A DNA stretch of 64,000 nt from Clostridiaceae bacterium AM27-36LB (GCA_003480725.1 QUJQ01000002.1:378754-442753), one strand, 5' to 3'. Shown: positions 25,756-35,831, numbered from the stretch's first letter. Program-made: numbers and translations. The notes: generated from the letters alone by a model not told the origin.

Positions 25756-26202
25756 TTACAGTTGGTCTGAATCCAGCAGAATCGTGAACGGACCATCATT
25801 TAACAGTTCCACCTTCATATCCGCGCCAAATTCCCCTTTTTCCACCACCGGTACCTGCTCTTTGCATTTTGCAATGATGTACTCATACATTTCGTTGGCC
25901 ATATCCGGCTTTCCTGCCTCAATAAAGCTCGGACGGTTACCATGACGGCAGTTTGCATAGAGAGTAAATTGTGAGATCAGCAGAAGTTCACCTTCCACCG
26001 TATGTATATCCAGATTCGTCTTGCCGTTCTCATCCTCAAAAATGCGAAGTCCCAGCAGCTTTTTTACCATTTTATCAGCAATCTCTCTCGTGTCTGTATC
26101 CGCTACACCGATCAGTACCATAAATCCATTTCCGATCTTTCCGATCACCTGACTATCTACCGTGACAGATGCATGTGTCACTCTCTGTACTACAAATCTC
26201 AT
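25756..26202 (-). CDS. dtd: D-aminoacyl-tRNA deacylase
   Basis: 148 residues. [16 protein letters not shown] at the start, [20 protein letters not shown] and the C-terminal [13 protein letters not shown] (Gly-cisPro-type motif region) identify DTD. Known: removes D-amino acids and glycine wrongly attached to tRNA. It follows maf by about 25 bases and probably shares its transcript. Confidence 0.95.
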   Translation of the reverse strand: MRFVVQRVTHASVTVDSQVIGKIGNGFMVLIGVADTDTREIADKMVKKLLGLRIFEDENGKTNLDIHTVEGELLLISQFTLYANCRHGNRPSFIEAGKPDMANEMYEYIIAKCKEQVPVVEKGEFGADMKVELLNDGPFTILLDSDQL

Positions 26203-26227
26203 ATTTCTGACTCCTGTCTCTTATCTT

Positions 26228-26815
26228 CTATAGGGTTCGCAGATCCACATCTGCAATGGCCTTTACTTCCTGATACAGTCTTCCCACCGGCAGACCAACC
26301 ACATTGTTGTAATCGCCTTCGATTCCGGATACATATGCGGCAAAGAGCCCCTGGATGCCATATGCCCCGGCTTTATCCATGGGTTCTTTGCTTGCTACAT
26401 ACGCCTGGATCTCCTCCTCTGTCATAGGAAACACATGCACACGGGTAGTCTCTGCAAAATTGATGGTGGTCTCCACCTCTCCTTTTTTCAGGATCACAGC
26501 CACACCGGTCAGCACCTCATGATCCCGTCCCTGAATGCGGTGGATCATCCGAACCGCATCTTCCGGATCCTTTGGTTTTCCCATGATCTCGCCGTCTACA
26601 GCGACCACAGTATCCGCTCCGATCACCACATCTGCATCCACACGGCCCGCAACCTCCTGCGCTTTCTGCATGGCAAGCTCCTTGACCGCTTCCTCCGGAT
26701 CATCCGTCGTTATCTTTTCTTCACCTTCCGCCTTCACCACTTCAAAGGAGATGCCGATCTGTGTCAGCAGTTCTCTTCTTCTTGGCGATCCAGAAGCCAA
26801 TATGATCTTCTTCAT
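26228..26815 (-). CDS. maf: Maf-type nucleoside triphosphate pyrophosphatase
   Basis: 195 residues from the ATG at 26815 (Met-Lys-Lys-Ile-Ile-Leu), with GGGAG upstream. ILASGSPRRRELL is the Maf signature; DVVIGADTVVAVDGEIMGKP and EPMDKAGAYGIQG complete the active site. Known: Maf proteins hydrolyse dTTP, UTP or modified nucleotides. It lies between eno and dtd. Confidence 0.95.
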   Translation of the reverse strand: MKKIILASGSPRRRELLTQIGISFEVVKAEGEEKITTDDPEEAVKELAMQKAQEVAGRVDADVVIGADTVVAVDGEIMGKPKDPEDAVRMIHRIQGRDHEVLTGVAVILKKGEVETTINFAETTRVHVFPMTEEEIQAYVASKEPMDKAGAYGIQGLFAAYVSGIEGDYNNVVGLPVGRLYQEVKAIADVDLRTL

Positions 26816-26867
26816 TTGTTTTCTCCCGTCCATAAACTGGTTTTTAAACGTCAGTCAGTTCTGCATT

Positions 26868-26896
26868 ATCATATCATCTATGCCGGTTTCTGTAAA
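26868..26896 (-). promoter_or_regulatory. Promoter of maf-dtd
   Basis: TTTACA and TATGAT at 17-base spacing on the minus strand, directly after the eno stop codon. This gives maf-dtd their own transcription start behind the glycolytic cluster. Confidence 0.55.
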
Positions 26897-28222
26897 TCAT
26901 GAACTTTTCTCCTGTCCGTCATCAACAGCAAAAGGATTCCGAAAAGATGCCAGTTCTCCTAATTCTTCCTGTATCCGCAGCAACTGATTATATTTTGCCG
27001 TCCGCTCCGCCCGGCATGGCGCACCGGTCTTAATCTGTCCGGATCCGCAGGCTACTGCCAGATCTGCGATCATATCCTCTGAAGTCTCACCGCTGCGATG
27101 AGATATAATGGTGCGATATCCGGCCTTGTGAGCCATATGGATCGCATCAAAAGTTTCCGTCAGCGTTCCGATCTGATTGAGTTTGATCAGAACCGCATTG
27201 GCTGTCTGAAGCTTGATCCCACAGCTGATCCGCCTGGTGTTCGTTACAAACAGATCATCTCCTACCAGCTGAATATTCTGACCCAGACGACAGGTAAGCT
27301 TCTGCCAGCCTTCCCAGTCATTTTCCGCCAGTCCATCTTCAATTGATACCAGTGGAAATTCTGCCGTCAACGATTCATAGTAATCGATCATCTCATTTGT
27401 ACTCCGACTGATCTGACAGCCTTCCTGGCTTCCTTCTCCTGGAAAATCATAACAGCCAGTCCGTTCATTTAACAACTCGCTGGCTGCTGCATCCATGGCA
27501 AACACCACATCTTTTCCCGGATCGTATCCCGCCAGTTCTACTGCCTTCATCAGATATTCCAACGCTTCCCTTGCATTTTTCAGATCCGGTGCAAATCCGC
27601 CTTCGTCACCAACTGCGCTGACCATCTGATCTTTGTTGAGAATCAGTTTTAACTTGTGGTACACCTCTGTTCCCATACGAATGGATTCCTTAAAATTCTC
27701 TGCACCTACAGGAAGGATCATAAATTCCTGAAAGTCCAATGAATTCTTCGAATGACGGCCTCCATTCAATATATTCATCATAGGAACCGGCATGCTGTCC
27801 GTCCGAATACCACCCAGATACTGATACAAAGGAAGTCCCAGTGCCTTTGCAGAAGCTTTGGCAACCGCCATAGAGACCGGCAGGATCGCATTGGCACCCA
27901 GGTTAGACTTATTTTCCGTACCATCCGCATCGATGAGCAGATGGTCAATATATCCCTGACTCAACGCATTTTCCCCCAGCAGAGCATTGGCGATCTTTGT
28001 GTTTACATTGGAGACTGCCTTTTCTACTCCCAATCCCAGGTAACGTTCCTGTCCATCCCGCAGTTCCACCGCCTCATACTGCCCTGTAGATGCTCCTGAC
28101 GGAACAGATGCCCTTGCCTCATAGACACCATCCAGCACCACCTCCGCCTCCACAGTAGGGTTTCCCCTGGAGTCCAGGATCTCTCTTGCGTAAATATAGG
28201 TGATTGGCAGATATCGATTCAT
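26897..28222 (-). CDS. eno: Enolase
   Basis: 441 residues. [67 protein letters not shown] and [17 protein letters not shown] are all present, so metal ligands and the catalytic Lys/Glu region appear intact. Known: converts 2-phosphoglycerate to phosphoenolpyruvate. It is the downstream member of the gap-pgk-tpiA-gpmI cluster but is separated from it by the SH3 protein and by a terminator hairpin that contains its ribosome binding site. Confidence 0.95.
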   Translation of the reverse strand: MNRYLPITYIYAREILDSRGNPTVEAEVVLDGVYEARASVPSGASTGQYEAVELRDGQERYLGLGVEKAVSNVNTKIANALLGENALSQGYIDHLLIDADGTENKSNLGANAILPVSMAVAKASAKALGLPLYQYLGGIRTDSMPVPMMNILNGGRHSKNSLDFQEFMILPVGAENFKESIRMGTEVYHKLKLILNKDQMVSAVGDEGGFAPDLKNAREALEYLMKAVELAGYDPGKDVVFAMDAAASELLNERTGCYDFPGEGSQEGCQISRSTNEMIDYYESLTAEFPLVSIEDGLAENDWEGWQKLTCRLGQNIQLVGDDLFVTNTRRISCGIKLQTANAVLIKLNQIGTLTETFDAIHMAHKAGYRTIISHRSGETSEDMIADLAVACGSGQIKTGAPCRAERTAKYNQLLRIQEELGELASFRNPFAVDDGQEKSS

Positions 28223-28268
28223 AAAAAAAGAACCTCCTATACTATTTTTTCATAGTATAGGCAGGTTC
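28223..28268 (-). terminator. Terminator whose stem contains the eno ribosome binding site
   Basis: Minus strand: a stem of 15 pairs with one bulge (GAACCT-C-GCC...; arms 28230-28244 and 28253-28268), 8-nt loop, then TTCTTTTTTT and directly the eno ATG. The AGGAGG of eno (28233-28238) forms part of the downstream arm. So one structure can end the upstream transcript and also hide the eno start. Confidence 0.8.
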
Positions 28269-28276
28269 CTTTCTTT

Positions 28277-29623
28277 CTATTCGGCAGCTACCAGATACTC
28301 GCTCTTCACGTAGCCTTCCTCATTATTCTTGCTGGTGCATCGAATCTGTACCCATTCCTGAGATGCATCACCAAGAACTTCTACCGTATCTCCATTTGCC
28401 AGACTGGTTACGACAGAGCTGGTGGTATTGGCTTCACTTCTTACATTCAGAGAGCTTGCATTGACCTTCATAGTCACCGTCTGCGGCTCTTCCGGTTCTG
28501 CTTCTTCTTCCGGAGCAGTCTCTTCAGTCTCCTCTGTCTCCTCAGCATCTGTTTCCTCAGCAGACTCTGTATCATCAGCAGTATCGCCATCACCCTTGAT
28601 CACCAGATCAGCAGCTGCATCTTCATCTTCCTGCTGTTCTTCTGTCTGAGACGATGTCGCGCTGTCACCCTTGTTTCTTCCCATGAACCACATGGCACCA
28701 AGTCCGATCACAACGCAAAGAATCACTGCAACAACTGCTCCAATAATGATCATCTTACGGCCATCATCTTCCAGATCCCAGTCGTAACGATCCTCATCGT
28801 CTTCGTCATCCTCGTCGTCTTCGTCATTATATTCTTCATCATCGTCATCGTATTCCTCATCCTCATCGTCTTCATCGGAATACTCTTCTTCGTCCTCATC
28901 ATCCTCTTCTTCAATGACAGGCTCTGCTTTTTTCTTCTTCGGCTTTTCTTCTGTCAGATCCACATCTGCCACAAAATATTCAAAGTTGTCTTCTTTCTTC
29001 GGTTGTTCTTTCACACCTGCAGCAGCGGATGCCTTCTCATAGGCCACATCCACCCAGTCAGCAGCTACTGTCCCAAGGATCTGACGGTCTGCGCCTGCCA
29101 GAATCGTCTTCCAGCCTGCCAGCCATACAGCATTCTCCTGCGGCTGTCCCTGTGTAAGGGTCGGAAGAATCTTCTCCAGCTTCTCAAGCTCGCCTTCGAT
29201 CTTCTCCGAAGCCAGACCAAGCACTGCGCTGATCTGTTCTGCACTGAAGTCATCCTCATAAGCCATCACCAGCATCACACGATGAAGCAGTGGAAGTGCC
29301 GCCAGGATCTGTGCCAGATTCTGTGCTTTACCCGGAGCCTCTTTATGCTGAACGCTTAAAAGCTTCTGATATTCGCGGCGGATCTTCTTATAATACTGCT
29401 GCCAGAACCAGAGATTCTGATCCTCTGCTTTCAGTGCTTCGCCGATTTCTTTTAATACACCTGCATAAAAATCTTCCACCAGACTCAGTGCCTGTTTTTC
29501 TTCCTGTGTGATCAGAAAACTCTTGCAGTATACCTCTTCATAAGTTGCATCGTATATTTTTCTATATGCCCCGTCAGCACCTTTTTTCAGATCTTCCAGA
29601 GCACGTTTCATCTCCAGTACCAT
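28277..29623 (-). CDS. Membrane protein with sigma-factor-like N-terminus, acidic linkers and SH3 domain
   Basis: 448 residues in four parts. Residues 15-155 resemble an ECF sigma factor: YRKIYDATYEEVYCKSFLIT (region 2-like), then LPLLHRVMLVMAYEDDFSAE plus ISAVLGLASEKI (region 4-like helix-turn-helix). Residues 237-288 are almost only Asp/Glu/Tyr. Residues 291-313 are a membrane helix (IIIGAVVAVILCVVIGLGAM). After a second acidic/Thr stretch, residues 385-448 form a bacterial SH3 domain (VNASSLNVRSEANTTSSVV, VQIRC, GYVKSEYL). Topology inferred: head in the cytoplasm, SH3 outside at the wall. RBS AGGAGTGG six bases before ATG. It lies between gpmI and eno. Function unknown. Confidence 0.75.
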   Translation of the reverse strand: MVLEMKRALEDLKKGADGAYRKIYDATYEEVYCKSFLITQEEKQALSLVEDFYAGVLKEIGEALKAEDQNLWFWQQYYKKIRREYQKLLSVQHKEAPGKAQNLAQILAALPLLHRVMLVMAYEDDFSAEQISAVLGLASEKIEGELEKLEKILPTLTQGQPQENAVWLAGWKTILAGADRQILGTVAADWVDVAYEKASAAAGVKEQPKKEDNFEYFVADVDLTEEKPKKKKAEPVIEEEDDEDEEEYSDEDDEDEEYDDDDEEYNDEDDEDDEDDEDRYDWDLEDDGRKMIIIGAVVAVILCVVIGLGAMWFMGRNKGDSATSSQTEEQQEDEDAAADLVIKGDGDTADDTESAEETDAEETEETEETAPEEEAEPEEPQTVTMKVNASSLNVRSEANTTSSVVTSLANGDTVEVLGDASQEWVQIRCTSKNNEEGYVKSEYLVAAE

Positions 29624-29632
29624 AAGCCACTC

Positions 29633-31171
29633 CTATTTTACAAGCAGAGATTTTCCGGTCATCTCAGCAGGCTGCTCCATTCCCATCAGTTCCAGCAGAG
29701 TCGGTACGATGTCTGCCAGGCATCCGCCTTCTCTCAGCGTATATTTCGGATCCGCATTTACAAGGATGAACGGAACCGGGTTGGTGGTATGAGCAGTGAA
29801 CGGTTCACCGGTCTCATAATCTTTAAGCTGCTCTGCATTTCCATGGTCAGCACAGATAAACATCTGTCCATCCACTTCCTTGAGTGCCTCTACTGCCTTG
29901 CCAACACACTCGTCAACAACCTCGATGGCTTTGATAGCTGCAGCCTCTACACCTGTATGACCTACCATATCCGGGTTTGCAAAGTTGATGATGATCACAT
30001 CATATTTTTCAGAACGGATTGCCTCACACAGACGGTCGCATACTTCATATGCGCTCATCTCCGGCTTCAGATCATAAGTTGCAACTTTCGGAGATTTTAC
30101 AAGGATACGATCCTCGCCCTCGTTGGGCTGCTCCACTCCTCCATTGAAGAAGAAGGTCACATGTGCATATTTTTCTGTCTCAGCAATACGTGCCTGAGTC
30201 ATGTGATGTGCTGCCAGATACTCACCAAACGTATTGTGGAGTTCTACTTTCTTGAATGCAATGATCGTATGCGGAATCGTTGCATCATACTGAGTGAAGC
30301 ATACATATGTCAGATCCAGCTTCTTCTCTCTTGCAAATCCGTCAAACTCATCTGCGCAGAAAGCTCTGGTAATCTCTCTTGCACGGTCCGGACGGAAGTT
30401 GAAGAAGATAACAGAATCCTTGTCCTGAATGGTCGCGGTCGGGTGTCCGTCTTTCATAACCACGCTCGTTTTTACGAACTCATCGTATACTTCTTCCTTA
30501 TAAGAATTCTCTACAGCGCAGATCGGGCAGTCAGCCGGGATGCCTTCTCCCTTGGTCAGAGCCTTGTATGCCAGCTCCACACGATCCCATCTGTTATCAC
30601 GGTCCATAGCATAATAGCGACCCATAACGGTTGCCACTTCTCCAACACCGATCTCTTTCATCTTATCAACTAACTGGGCAACAAAATCTTTTCCAGATGC
30701 AGGCGGTGTATCACGTCCATCCAAGAAGCAATGTACATATACTTTGTGAAGTCCCTGCTGCTTTGCCATCTCCAGAAGTGCATACAGGTGAGTATTGTGG
30801 CTGTGAACGCCTCCGTCAGAGAGCAGTCCGTACAGATGAAGTGCGGAATCGTTCTTCTTGGCATTATCCATAGCTTCCAGAAGTGCTTCATTCTTGAAGA
30901 AATCACCATCCTGAATCTCTTTGGTGATGCGGGTCAGCTCCTGGTATACGATACGGCCTGCGCCCATATTCATATGTCCAACCTCAGAGTTACCCATCTG
31001 TCCATCCGGAAGTCCTACTGCCAGTCCACTGGCATTTCCTTTTACATACGGATACTCAGCCATCAGTTTGTCCATCACCGGGGTATTCGCCTCAGCGATC
31101 GCATTGGCTTCTTTTCTGTCATTCAGTCCATAGCCATCTAAAATCATCAGCACTGTTGGTCTTTTGCTCAT
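29633..31171 (-). CDS. gpmI: 2,3-bisphosphoglycerate-independent phosphoglycerate mutase
   Basis: 512 residues. RPTVLMILDGYGLN holds the first metal Asp, PDGQMGNSEVGHMNMGAGR the catalytic serine, and CADHGNAEQLKDYETGEPFTAHTT (quoted here only in part: CADHGNAEQL) the metal-binding end of the alkaline phosphatase fold. Known: Mn-dependent interconversion of 3- and 2-phosphoglycerate; in spore formers it is pH-sensitive. It has its own promoter upstream and runs into the SH3 gene after 9 bases. Confidence 0.96.
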   Translation of the reverse strand: MSKRPTVLMILDGYGLNDRKEANAIAEANTPVMDKLMAEYPYVKGNASGLAVGLPDGQMGNSEVGHMNMGAGRIVYQELTRITKEIQDGDFFKNEALLEAMDNAKKNDSALHLYGLLSDGGVHSHNTHLYALLEMAKQQGLHKVYVHCFLDGRDTPPASGKDFVAQLVDKMKEIGVGEVATVMGRYYAMDRDNRWDRVELAYKALTKGEGIPADCPICAVENSYKEEVYDEFVKTSVVMKDGHPTATIQDKDSVIFFNFRPDRAREITRAFCADEFDGFAREKKLDLTYVCFTQYDATIPHTIIAFKKVELHNTFGEYLAAHHMTQARIAETEKYAHVTFFFNGGVEQPNEGEDRILVKSPKVATYDLKPEMSAYEVCDRLCEAIRSEKYDVIIINFANPDMVGHTGVEAAAIKAIEVVDECVGKAVEALKEVDGQMFICADHGNAEQLKDYETGEPFTAHTTNPVPFILVNADPKYTLREGGCLADIVPTLLELMGMEQPAEMTGKSLLVK

Positions 31172-31243
31172 TTTTTCATTCTCCTTTATCTTATCTATGT
31201 ATACGGCCTGTCTTCAGAACAAACCTGTAACTAGCCATATGTC

Positions 31244-31272
31244 ATTGTACATGATGTCCGCAGAACATGCAA
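31244..31272 (-). promoter_or_regulatory. Promoter of gpmI
   Basis: TTGCAT and TACAAT with 17-base spacing on the minus strand, within the 245-base gap between tpiA and gpmI. The rest of this gap holds the tpiA terminator and A/T-rich sequence without other clear features. Confidence 0.6.
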
Positions 31273-31355
31273 GCCGTCACTTGACAAATTCAGAGAATTT
31301 TCATTTCTTCTCTTACTATATTGTCTGATAAACAGGATCTTTTCTTAAAAAGCAA

Positions 31356-31393
31356 ATAGCCAGACGATTCCTTACTTGGAACCATCTGGCTAT
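31356..31393 (-). terminator. Terminator after tpiA
   Basis: A 16-base stem with minor mismatches (ATAGCCAGATGGTTCC/GGAATCGTCTGGCTAT) and a short loop, followed on the minus strand by TTGCTTTTTAAG. It lies 24 bases after tpiA. Confidence 0.75.
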
Positions 31394-31416
31394 ATACATT
31401 TCACTTATTCAGTGAC

Positions 31417-32166
31417 TTATTTCCAGTTTACGATCTTTCCGAAATCTGGTTTCAGAGCAGCTCCTCCAACCAGTCCACCATCGATATCCGGCTGTACGAA
31501 CAGCTCCGGAGCGGTAGCAGCATTTACAGATCCGCCGTACTGGATACGGATTGCTTCTGCAGTTGCCTCATCATAGATCTCAGCGATGCACTCACGAATG
31601 CCTTTGCAAACTTCCTGTGCCTGCTCGGTAGTAGCGGTCTTGCCGGTACCGATTGCCCAGATCGGCTCGTAAGCGATAACAGCGGTCTTAGCCTGCTCAG
31701 CAGTTACTCCAAGGAAACCAACTTTTACCTGCTGACGGATGAAATCCATAGTTACGCCCTGCTCTCTCTGAGTCAGAGTCTCACCGCAGCACATGATTGG
31801 AGTCAGACCATGCTCAAATGCTTTCAGCATCTTCTTGTTTACAGTCTCGCTGGTCTCTGCGAAGTACTCTCTTCTCTCAGAATGACCAAGGATTACATAT
31901 TTTACTCCTACGTCAGTCAGCATGTTCGGGGAGATTTCTCCGGTGTAAGCACCTTTCTCCTCAAAGTACATGTTCTCTGCACCAACCTGGATATTGGAAC
32001 CTTTAGCAGCTTCCATTACCGGAATGATGTCGATTGCCGGTACGCAGAAAACTACATCTGCATCTTCTGTTGCTACCAGCGGTTTCAGTGTGTTAACCAG
32101 CTCTACTGCCTCACTCGGAGTCATGTTCATCTTCCAGTTTCCGGCAATAATTTTCTTTCTAGCCAT
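31417..32166 (-). CDS. tpiA: Triosephosphate isomerase
   Basis: 249 residues. [13 protein letters not shown] (catalytic Lys), [12 protein letters not shown] (catalytic His), [19 protein letters not shown] (catalytic Glu and loop 6) and [11 protein letters not shown] are all present. Known: interconverts dihydroxyacetone phosphate and glyceraldehyde 3-phosphate. It follows pgk by about 70 bases. Confidence 0.98.
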   Translation of the reverse strand: MARKKIIAGNWKMNMTPSEAVELVNTLKPLVATEDADVVFCVPAIDIIPVMEAAKGSNIQVGAENMYFEEKGAYTGEISPNMLTDVGVKYVILGHSERREYFAETSETVNKKMLKAFEHGLTPIMCCGETLTQREQGVTMDFIRQQVKVGFLGVTAEQAKTAVIAYEPIWAIGTGKTATTEQAQEVCKGIRECIAEIYDEATAEAIRIQYGGSVNAATAPELFVQPDIDGGLVGGAALKPDFGKIVNWK

Positions 32167-32239
32167 TTCTTATATCCTCCTGATATACTTTATAAAATAT
32201 CCGTCTACAGCTGAAACTGCCACGGTATTTTACGAAAAC

Positions 32240-33463
32240 TTATTTGTCATCAGCAGCCATAACACCCGGAAGCTCTTTACCCTCCAGGAACTCAAGGGAA
32301 GCTCCGCCACCGGTGGAGATATGAGTCATCTTATCGCCAAATCCAAGAGTATTAACTGCTGCTGCTGAATCTCCGCCGCCGATGATAGTGATTGCATCGG
32401 TCTCAGCAAGTGCTTTTGCAACTGCGATGGTTCCTTTTGCAAGGATCGGGTTCTCAAATACACCCATCGGTCCGTTCCATACAACGGTCTTAGCAGATTT
32501 TACAGCATCAGCGTAAAGCTCTGCAGTCTTCGGTCCGATATCCAGTCCCATCATATCAGCCGGAATTGCTTTGCTGTCTACAACTTCTACAGCAATTTCA
32601 GCATCGATCGGATTCGGGAATGCTGCTGCAATGGTAGTATCTACCGGAAGGAGCAGTTTCTTTCCAAGCTTTTCAGCTTTCTCAAGCATCTCTTTGCAGT
32701 AATCAAGTTTTGTATCATCTACCAGAGAAGTACCAACTTCTGCGCCCTGTGCTTTCAGGAAGGTATAAGCCATTCCACCACCAATGATCAGAGTATCACA
32801 TTTCTCCAGCAGGTTGGAGATAACGTTCAGCTTGTCTGCTACTTTTGCACCACCAAGGATTGCAACGAACGGACGAACCGGATTCTCTACTGCATTTCCA
32901 AGGAAGTTGATCTCTTTCTCCATCAGGTATCCAACTACATTCTGTCCGCCTTTTGCGCTGATGAATTTGGTAACACCTGCAACAGAAGCATGTGCTCTGT
33001 GAGAAGAACCAAATGCATCGCATACATAGATATCAGCCAGGTCAGCCAGCTCTTTGCTGAACTCTTCACCATTCTTGGTCTCCTCAGCACCACGGAAACG
33101 TGTATTCTGAAGAAGAACTACATCTCCATCTTTCATCTCAGAAACTGCTTTGGTAGCTGCCTCTCCGGTTACATGATAATCAGATACGAATACTACCTCT
33201 TTGCCAAGCTTCTCAGACAGACGCTTTGCAACCGGTGCCAGGGATTCTCCCTCGTTCGGACCATTCTTTACTTTTCCAAGATGGGAGCAAAGGATCACTT
33301 TTGCACCATCACCTATCAGCTTTTTGATAGTCGGAAGTGCTGCAACGATACGGGTCTCATCAGTGATCACGCCGTCTTTCAGCGGTACGTTGAAATCGCA
33401 TCTTACAAGGACACGTTTTCCTTTTGCATTGATATCATCAACTGTTTTTTTATTTAATGCCAT
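32240..33463 (-). CDS. pgk: Phosphoglycerate kinase
   Basis: 407 residues. [51 protein letters not shown] and [14 protein letters not shown] are the substrate and nucleotide motifs. Known: makes ATP from 1,3-bisphosphoglycerate. A terminator and structured spacer separate it from gap, so it relies on readthrough or an unseen promoter. Confidence 0.98.
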   Translation of the reverse strand: MALNKKTVDDINAKGKRVLVRCDFNVPLKDGVITDETRIVAALPTIKKLIGDGAKVILCSHLGKVKNGPNEGESLAPVAKRLSEKLGKEVVFVSDYHVTGEAATKAVSEMKDGDVVLLQNTRFRGAEETKNGEEFSKELADLADIYVCDAFGSSHRAHASVAGVTKFISAKGGQNVVGYLMEKEINFLGNAVENPVRPFVAILGGAKVADKLNVISNLLEKCDTLIIGGGMAYTFLKAQGAEVGTSLVDDTKLDYCKEMLEKAEKLGKKLLLPVDTTIAAAFPNPIDAEIAVEVVDSKAIPADMMGLDIGPKTAELYADAVKSAKTVVWNGPMGVFENPILAKGTIAVAKALAETDAITIIGGGDSAAAVNTLGFGDKMTHISTGGGASLEFLEGKELPGVMAADDK

Positions 33464-33507
33464 GATAAATAACTTCCTTTCTTTCAGGATCTTTTACAAA
33501 GACGAAA

Positions 33508-33538
33508 AAAAGGTCCGGTCCTGAAGACCGGACCTTTT
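33508..33538 (-). terminator. Terminator between gap and pgk
   Basis: Perfect 13-base arms (AAAAGGTCCGGTC/GACCGGACCTTTT) around a 5-nt loop, followed by a run of T on the minus strand. One of the strongest terminators in the window, placed inside the glycolytic cluster; likely tunes gap above pgk. Confidence 0.85.
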
Positions 33539-33554
33539 GAGGTCTTAAACAATC

Positions 33555-33680
33555 AGCCCGCCATGCCCCTCGATTCCACTTCGTTTCATCTCGGTGAACG
33601 GGCTATCGCCCTATAAAAGTCGCAAACTCCAGCCGCTCATGTGCAAGCACATAGCGCCTGCATTTTACGCCTTTTGCATG
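33555..33680 (-). repeat. Structured spacer after gap
   Basis: Between the gap stop and the terminator lie a hairpin with a bulge (CGCTATGTGC/GCACATGAGCG, 33634-33656) and a long-range stem AGCCCG/CGGGCT (33555-33604). The region is richer in G/C than usual spacers and contains a 14-codon open frame (MKRSGIEGHGGLIV). It may be a copy of a dispersed intergenic element. Confidence 0.45.
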
Positions 33681-33689
33681 GCTTAATGC

Positions 33690-34703
33690 TTACGCAAGCT
33701 CAGCGAAGTATTTGATAGTACGAACCATCTGAGAAACGTAGGAGTTCTCATTGTCATACCAAGATACAACCTCAACCTGGGTCTTTCCATCCGGAAGCGG
33801 GGAAACCATAGTCTGGGTAGCATCGAACAGAGAACCAAATCTCATACCAACGATATCGCTGGATACGATCTCATCCTCGTTGTATCCGAAGGACTCGGTA
33901 GTAGCTGCTTTCATAGCTGCGTTGATCTCTTCTTTGGTTACAGCTTTGTCTACAACTGCGAACAGAAGAGTGGTAGATCCGGTCGGGGTCGGTACACGCT
34001 GTGCAGCACCGATCAGTTTGCCATTCAGTTCCGGAATAACCAGACCGATTGCTTTTGCAGCACCAGTGCTGTTCGGAACGATGTTAACAGCGCCTGCACG
34101 GCTTCTTCTCAGATCGCCTTTTCTCTGCGGTCCGTCAAGGATCATCTGATCACCAGTGTAAGCATGGATGGTGCACATGATACCAGACTCGATCGGAGCC
34201 AGGTCGTTCAGAGCTTTTGCCATCGGAGCCAGGCAGTTGGTGGTACAGGAAGCTGCAGAAATAACAGTATCCTCTTTGGTCAGAGTTTTGTGGTTTACGT
34301 TGTATACGATAGTCGGCAGATCATTTCCAGCCGGAGCGGAAATAACTACTTTCTTAGCGCCTGCAGTGATGTGTGCAGAAGCTTTCTCTTTAGAGGTGTA
34401 GAATCCGGTACACTCCAGAACTACATCTACGCCGATCTCTCCCCACGGAAGCTCAGCTGCGTTAGCTTTTGCATAAATCTTAATCTCTTTTCCATCAACG
34501 ATGATAGAATCATCAGTTGCAGATACAGTGTCAGCCAGAGCATATTTACCCTGAGAAGAATCATATTTCAGCAGATGTGCAAGCATTTTCGGAGAAGTAA
34601 GGTCGTTGATTGCTACTACCTCATATCCCTCTGCGCCAAACATCTGTCTGAATGCCAGACGGCCAATACGTCCGAATCCATTGATCGCTACTTTTACTGC
34701 CAT
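33690..34703 (-). CDS. gap: Glyceraldehyde-3-phosphate dehydrogenase
   Basis: 337 residues. [17 protein letters not shown] (NAD site), [17 protein letters not shown] with the catalytic Cys, and [15 protein letters not shown]. Known: NAD-dependent oxidation and phosphorylation of glyceraldehyde 3-phosphate. First gene of the gap-pgk-tpiA-gpmI-eno cluster with its own promoter and leader hairpin. No CggR-type regulator gene lies upstream. Confidence 0.98.
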   Translation of the reverse strand: MAVKVAINGFGRIGRLAFRQMFGAEGYEVVAINDLTSPKMLAHLLKYDSSQGKYALADTVSATDDSIIVDGKEIKIYAKANAAELPWGEIGVDVVLECTGFYTSKEKASAHITAGAKKVVISAPAGNDLPTIVYNVNHKTLTKEDTVISAASCTTNCLAPMAKALNDLAPIESGIMCTIHAYTGDQMILDGPQRKGDLRRSRAGAVNIVPNSTGAAKAIGLVIPELNGKLIGAAQRVPTPTGSTTLLFAVVDKAVTKEEINAAMKAATTESFGYNEDEIVSSDIVGMRFGSLFDATQTMVSPLPDGKTQVEVVSWYDNENSYVSQMVRTIKYFAELA

Positions 34704-34746
34704 GTTTCAATTCCTCCTAAAAGTTGAATAATGATATATTTCTGAT

Positions 34747-34775
34747 CTTTTAACTCTTGCCATGATTGTTAAAAG
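34747..34775 (-). promoter_or_regulatory. Leader hairpin of gap
   Basis: Perfect 8-bp stem CTTTTAAC/GTTAAAAG with a 13-nt loop, between the promoter and the gap ribosome site. It may stabilise the abundant gap mRNA or serve as an operator. Inferred only. Confidence 0.45.
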
Positions 34776-34792
34776 AACATCAACCGTTACTT

Positions 34793-34821
34793 ATTTTAAC
34801 TGCTTTGCCTGAAAATATCAA
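34793..34821 (-). promoter_or_regulatory. Promoter of gap
   Basis: TTGATA and TAAAAT separated by 17 bases on the minus strand, about 90 bases upstream of the gap start, in the divergent region shared with the PHP phosphatase. Confidence 0.65.
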
Positions 34822-34921
34822 TACCAAAAATCAAGATTCCACATTTTTTTACTTTACTTTCCTGCTTTTTTCTTCTATCATGGGTCAGGACAGGACTATT
34901 TTTACACAGGAGGAACAGATT

Positions 34922-35728
34922 TTGGCAATTATTGCTGATACACATGTACATACTTTGTTCTCCGGTGATGGTTCATTTTCACCGGAAATTATGATTGAAA
35001 AAGCAATTTCACTCGGACTTTCCCATCTGTGTCTGACCGACCACATGGACTATGATTACACAGACGGCGGTATCTGCTTTGAATTTGACCCGAAAAAATA
35101 TTTTGACTATATGACTCCACTGAAGGAACAATATCAGGATCGGATCGATCTGATGATCGGTGTGGAACTCGGGCTGCAGCCCTATCTGTCCAGCCGGCAT
35201 CACAATCTGGTGTTTTCTCATCCCTTTGATTATGTGATCGGCTCCATCCATCTCGTCAACAGCCGTGACCCTTACTACCCTTCTTTTTTTGAAGGGCGAG
35301 AAGAGCAGACCGCTTACCGGGAATACTTTGAATGTGTCCTTCAGAATCTGAAATCATATACGAACTTTGACAGTCTTGGACATCTTGACTATGTTGTTCG
35401 ATATGGTCCCACAAAAAGCAAAAATTATGCATGGACACAATATCAGGAAATTCTGGATGCGATCCTTGGTGTTTTGATTAAAAATGAAATTGCGTTAGAA
35501 GTCAACACAGGGGGATATAAATATGGTCTTGGCGAACCTAATCCTTGCACAGAGATTCTGAAACGTTATAAAGAACTTGGTGGAAAATTGCTGACCATCG
35601 GCTCAGATGCCCATGATCCCGTGTATCTGGCCTATGAATTCTCAAGATTACGAGAGCTGCTGGTCTCCTGCGGATTTTCTTCCTATTATATATTCAAGAA
35701 ACGCGCCCCGATGGAACTGCCTCTGTAA
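34922..35728 (+). CDS. PHP-domain histidinol-phosphatase-like protein
   Basis: 268 residues starting at a TTG with AGGAGG 8 bases upstream; the frame is open to 34766 but those codons encode a low-quality Phe-rich stretch. IADTHVHTLFSGDG is the first PHP metal motif, CLTDHMDYDYTD the second, GVELGLQPY the third, VIGSIHLVN and GSDAHDPVYL the last ones. Known: HisK-type phosphatases release histidinol, but many PHP proteins act on other phosphates. No other his gene is nearby, so the substrate is open. Confidence 0.85.
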   Translation: MAIIADTHVHTLFSGDGSFSPEIMIEKAISLGLSHLCLTDHMDYDYTDGGICFEFDPKKYFDYMTPLKEQYQDRIDLMIGVELGLQPYLSSRHHNLVFSHPFDYVIGSIHLVNSRDPYYPSFFEGREEQTAYREYFECVLQNLKSYTNFDSLGHLDYVVRYGPTKSKNYAWTQYQEILDAILGVLIKNEIALEVNTGGYKYGLGEPNPCTEILKRYKELGGKLLTIGSDAHDPVYLAYEFSRLRELLVSCGFSSYYIFKKRAPMELPL

Positions 35729-35777
35729 TCAACTATGATAGCCTGGATGGCAGCATAAAAACTTCTATAAAAACTAC

Positions 35778-35830
35778 AACAGCCCGAAGTGACAGCAATA
35801 AATTACGCTACCACTCCGGGCTGTTATTTA
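35778..35830. terminator. Bidirectional terminator between the PHP phosphatase and mnmA
   Basis: Arms AACAGCCCGAAGTG and CACTCCGGGCTGTT pair with one mismatch around a 20-nt loop; A/T-rich flanks on both sides. The two genes converge on it. Confidence 0.75.
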
Positions 35831-35831
35831 T

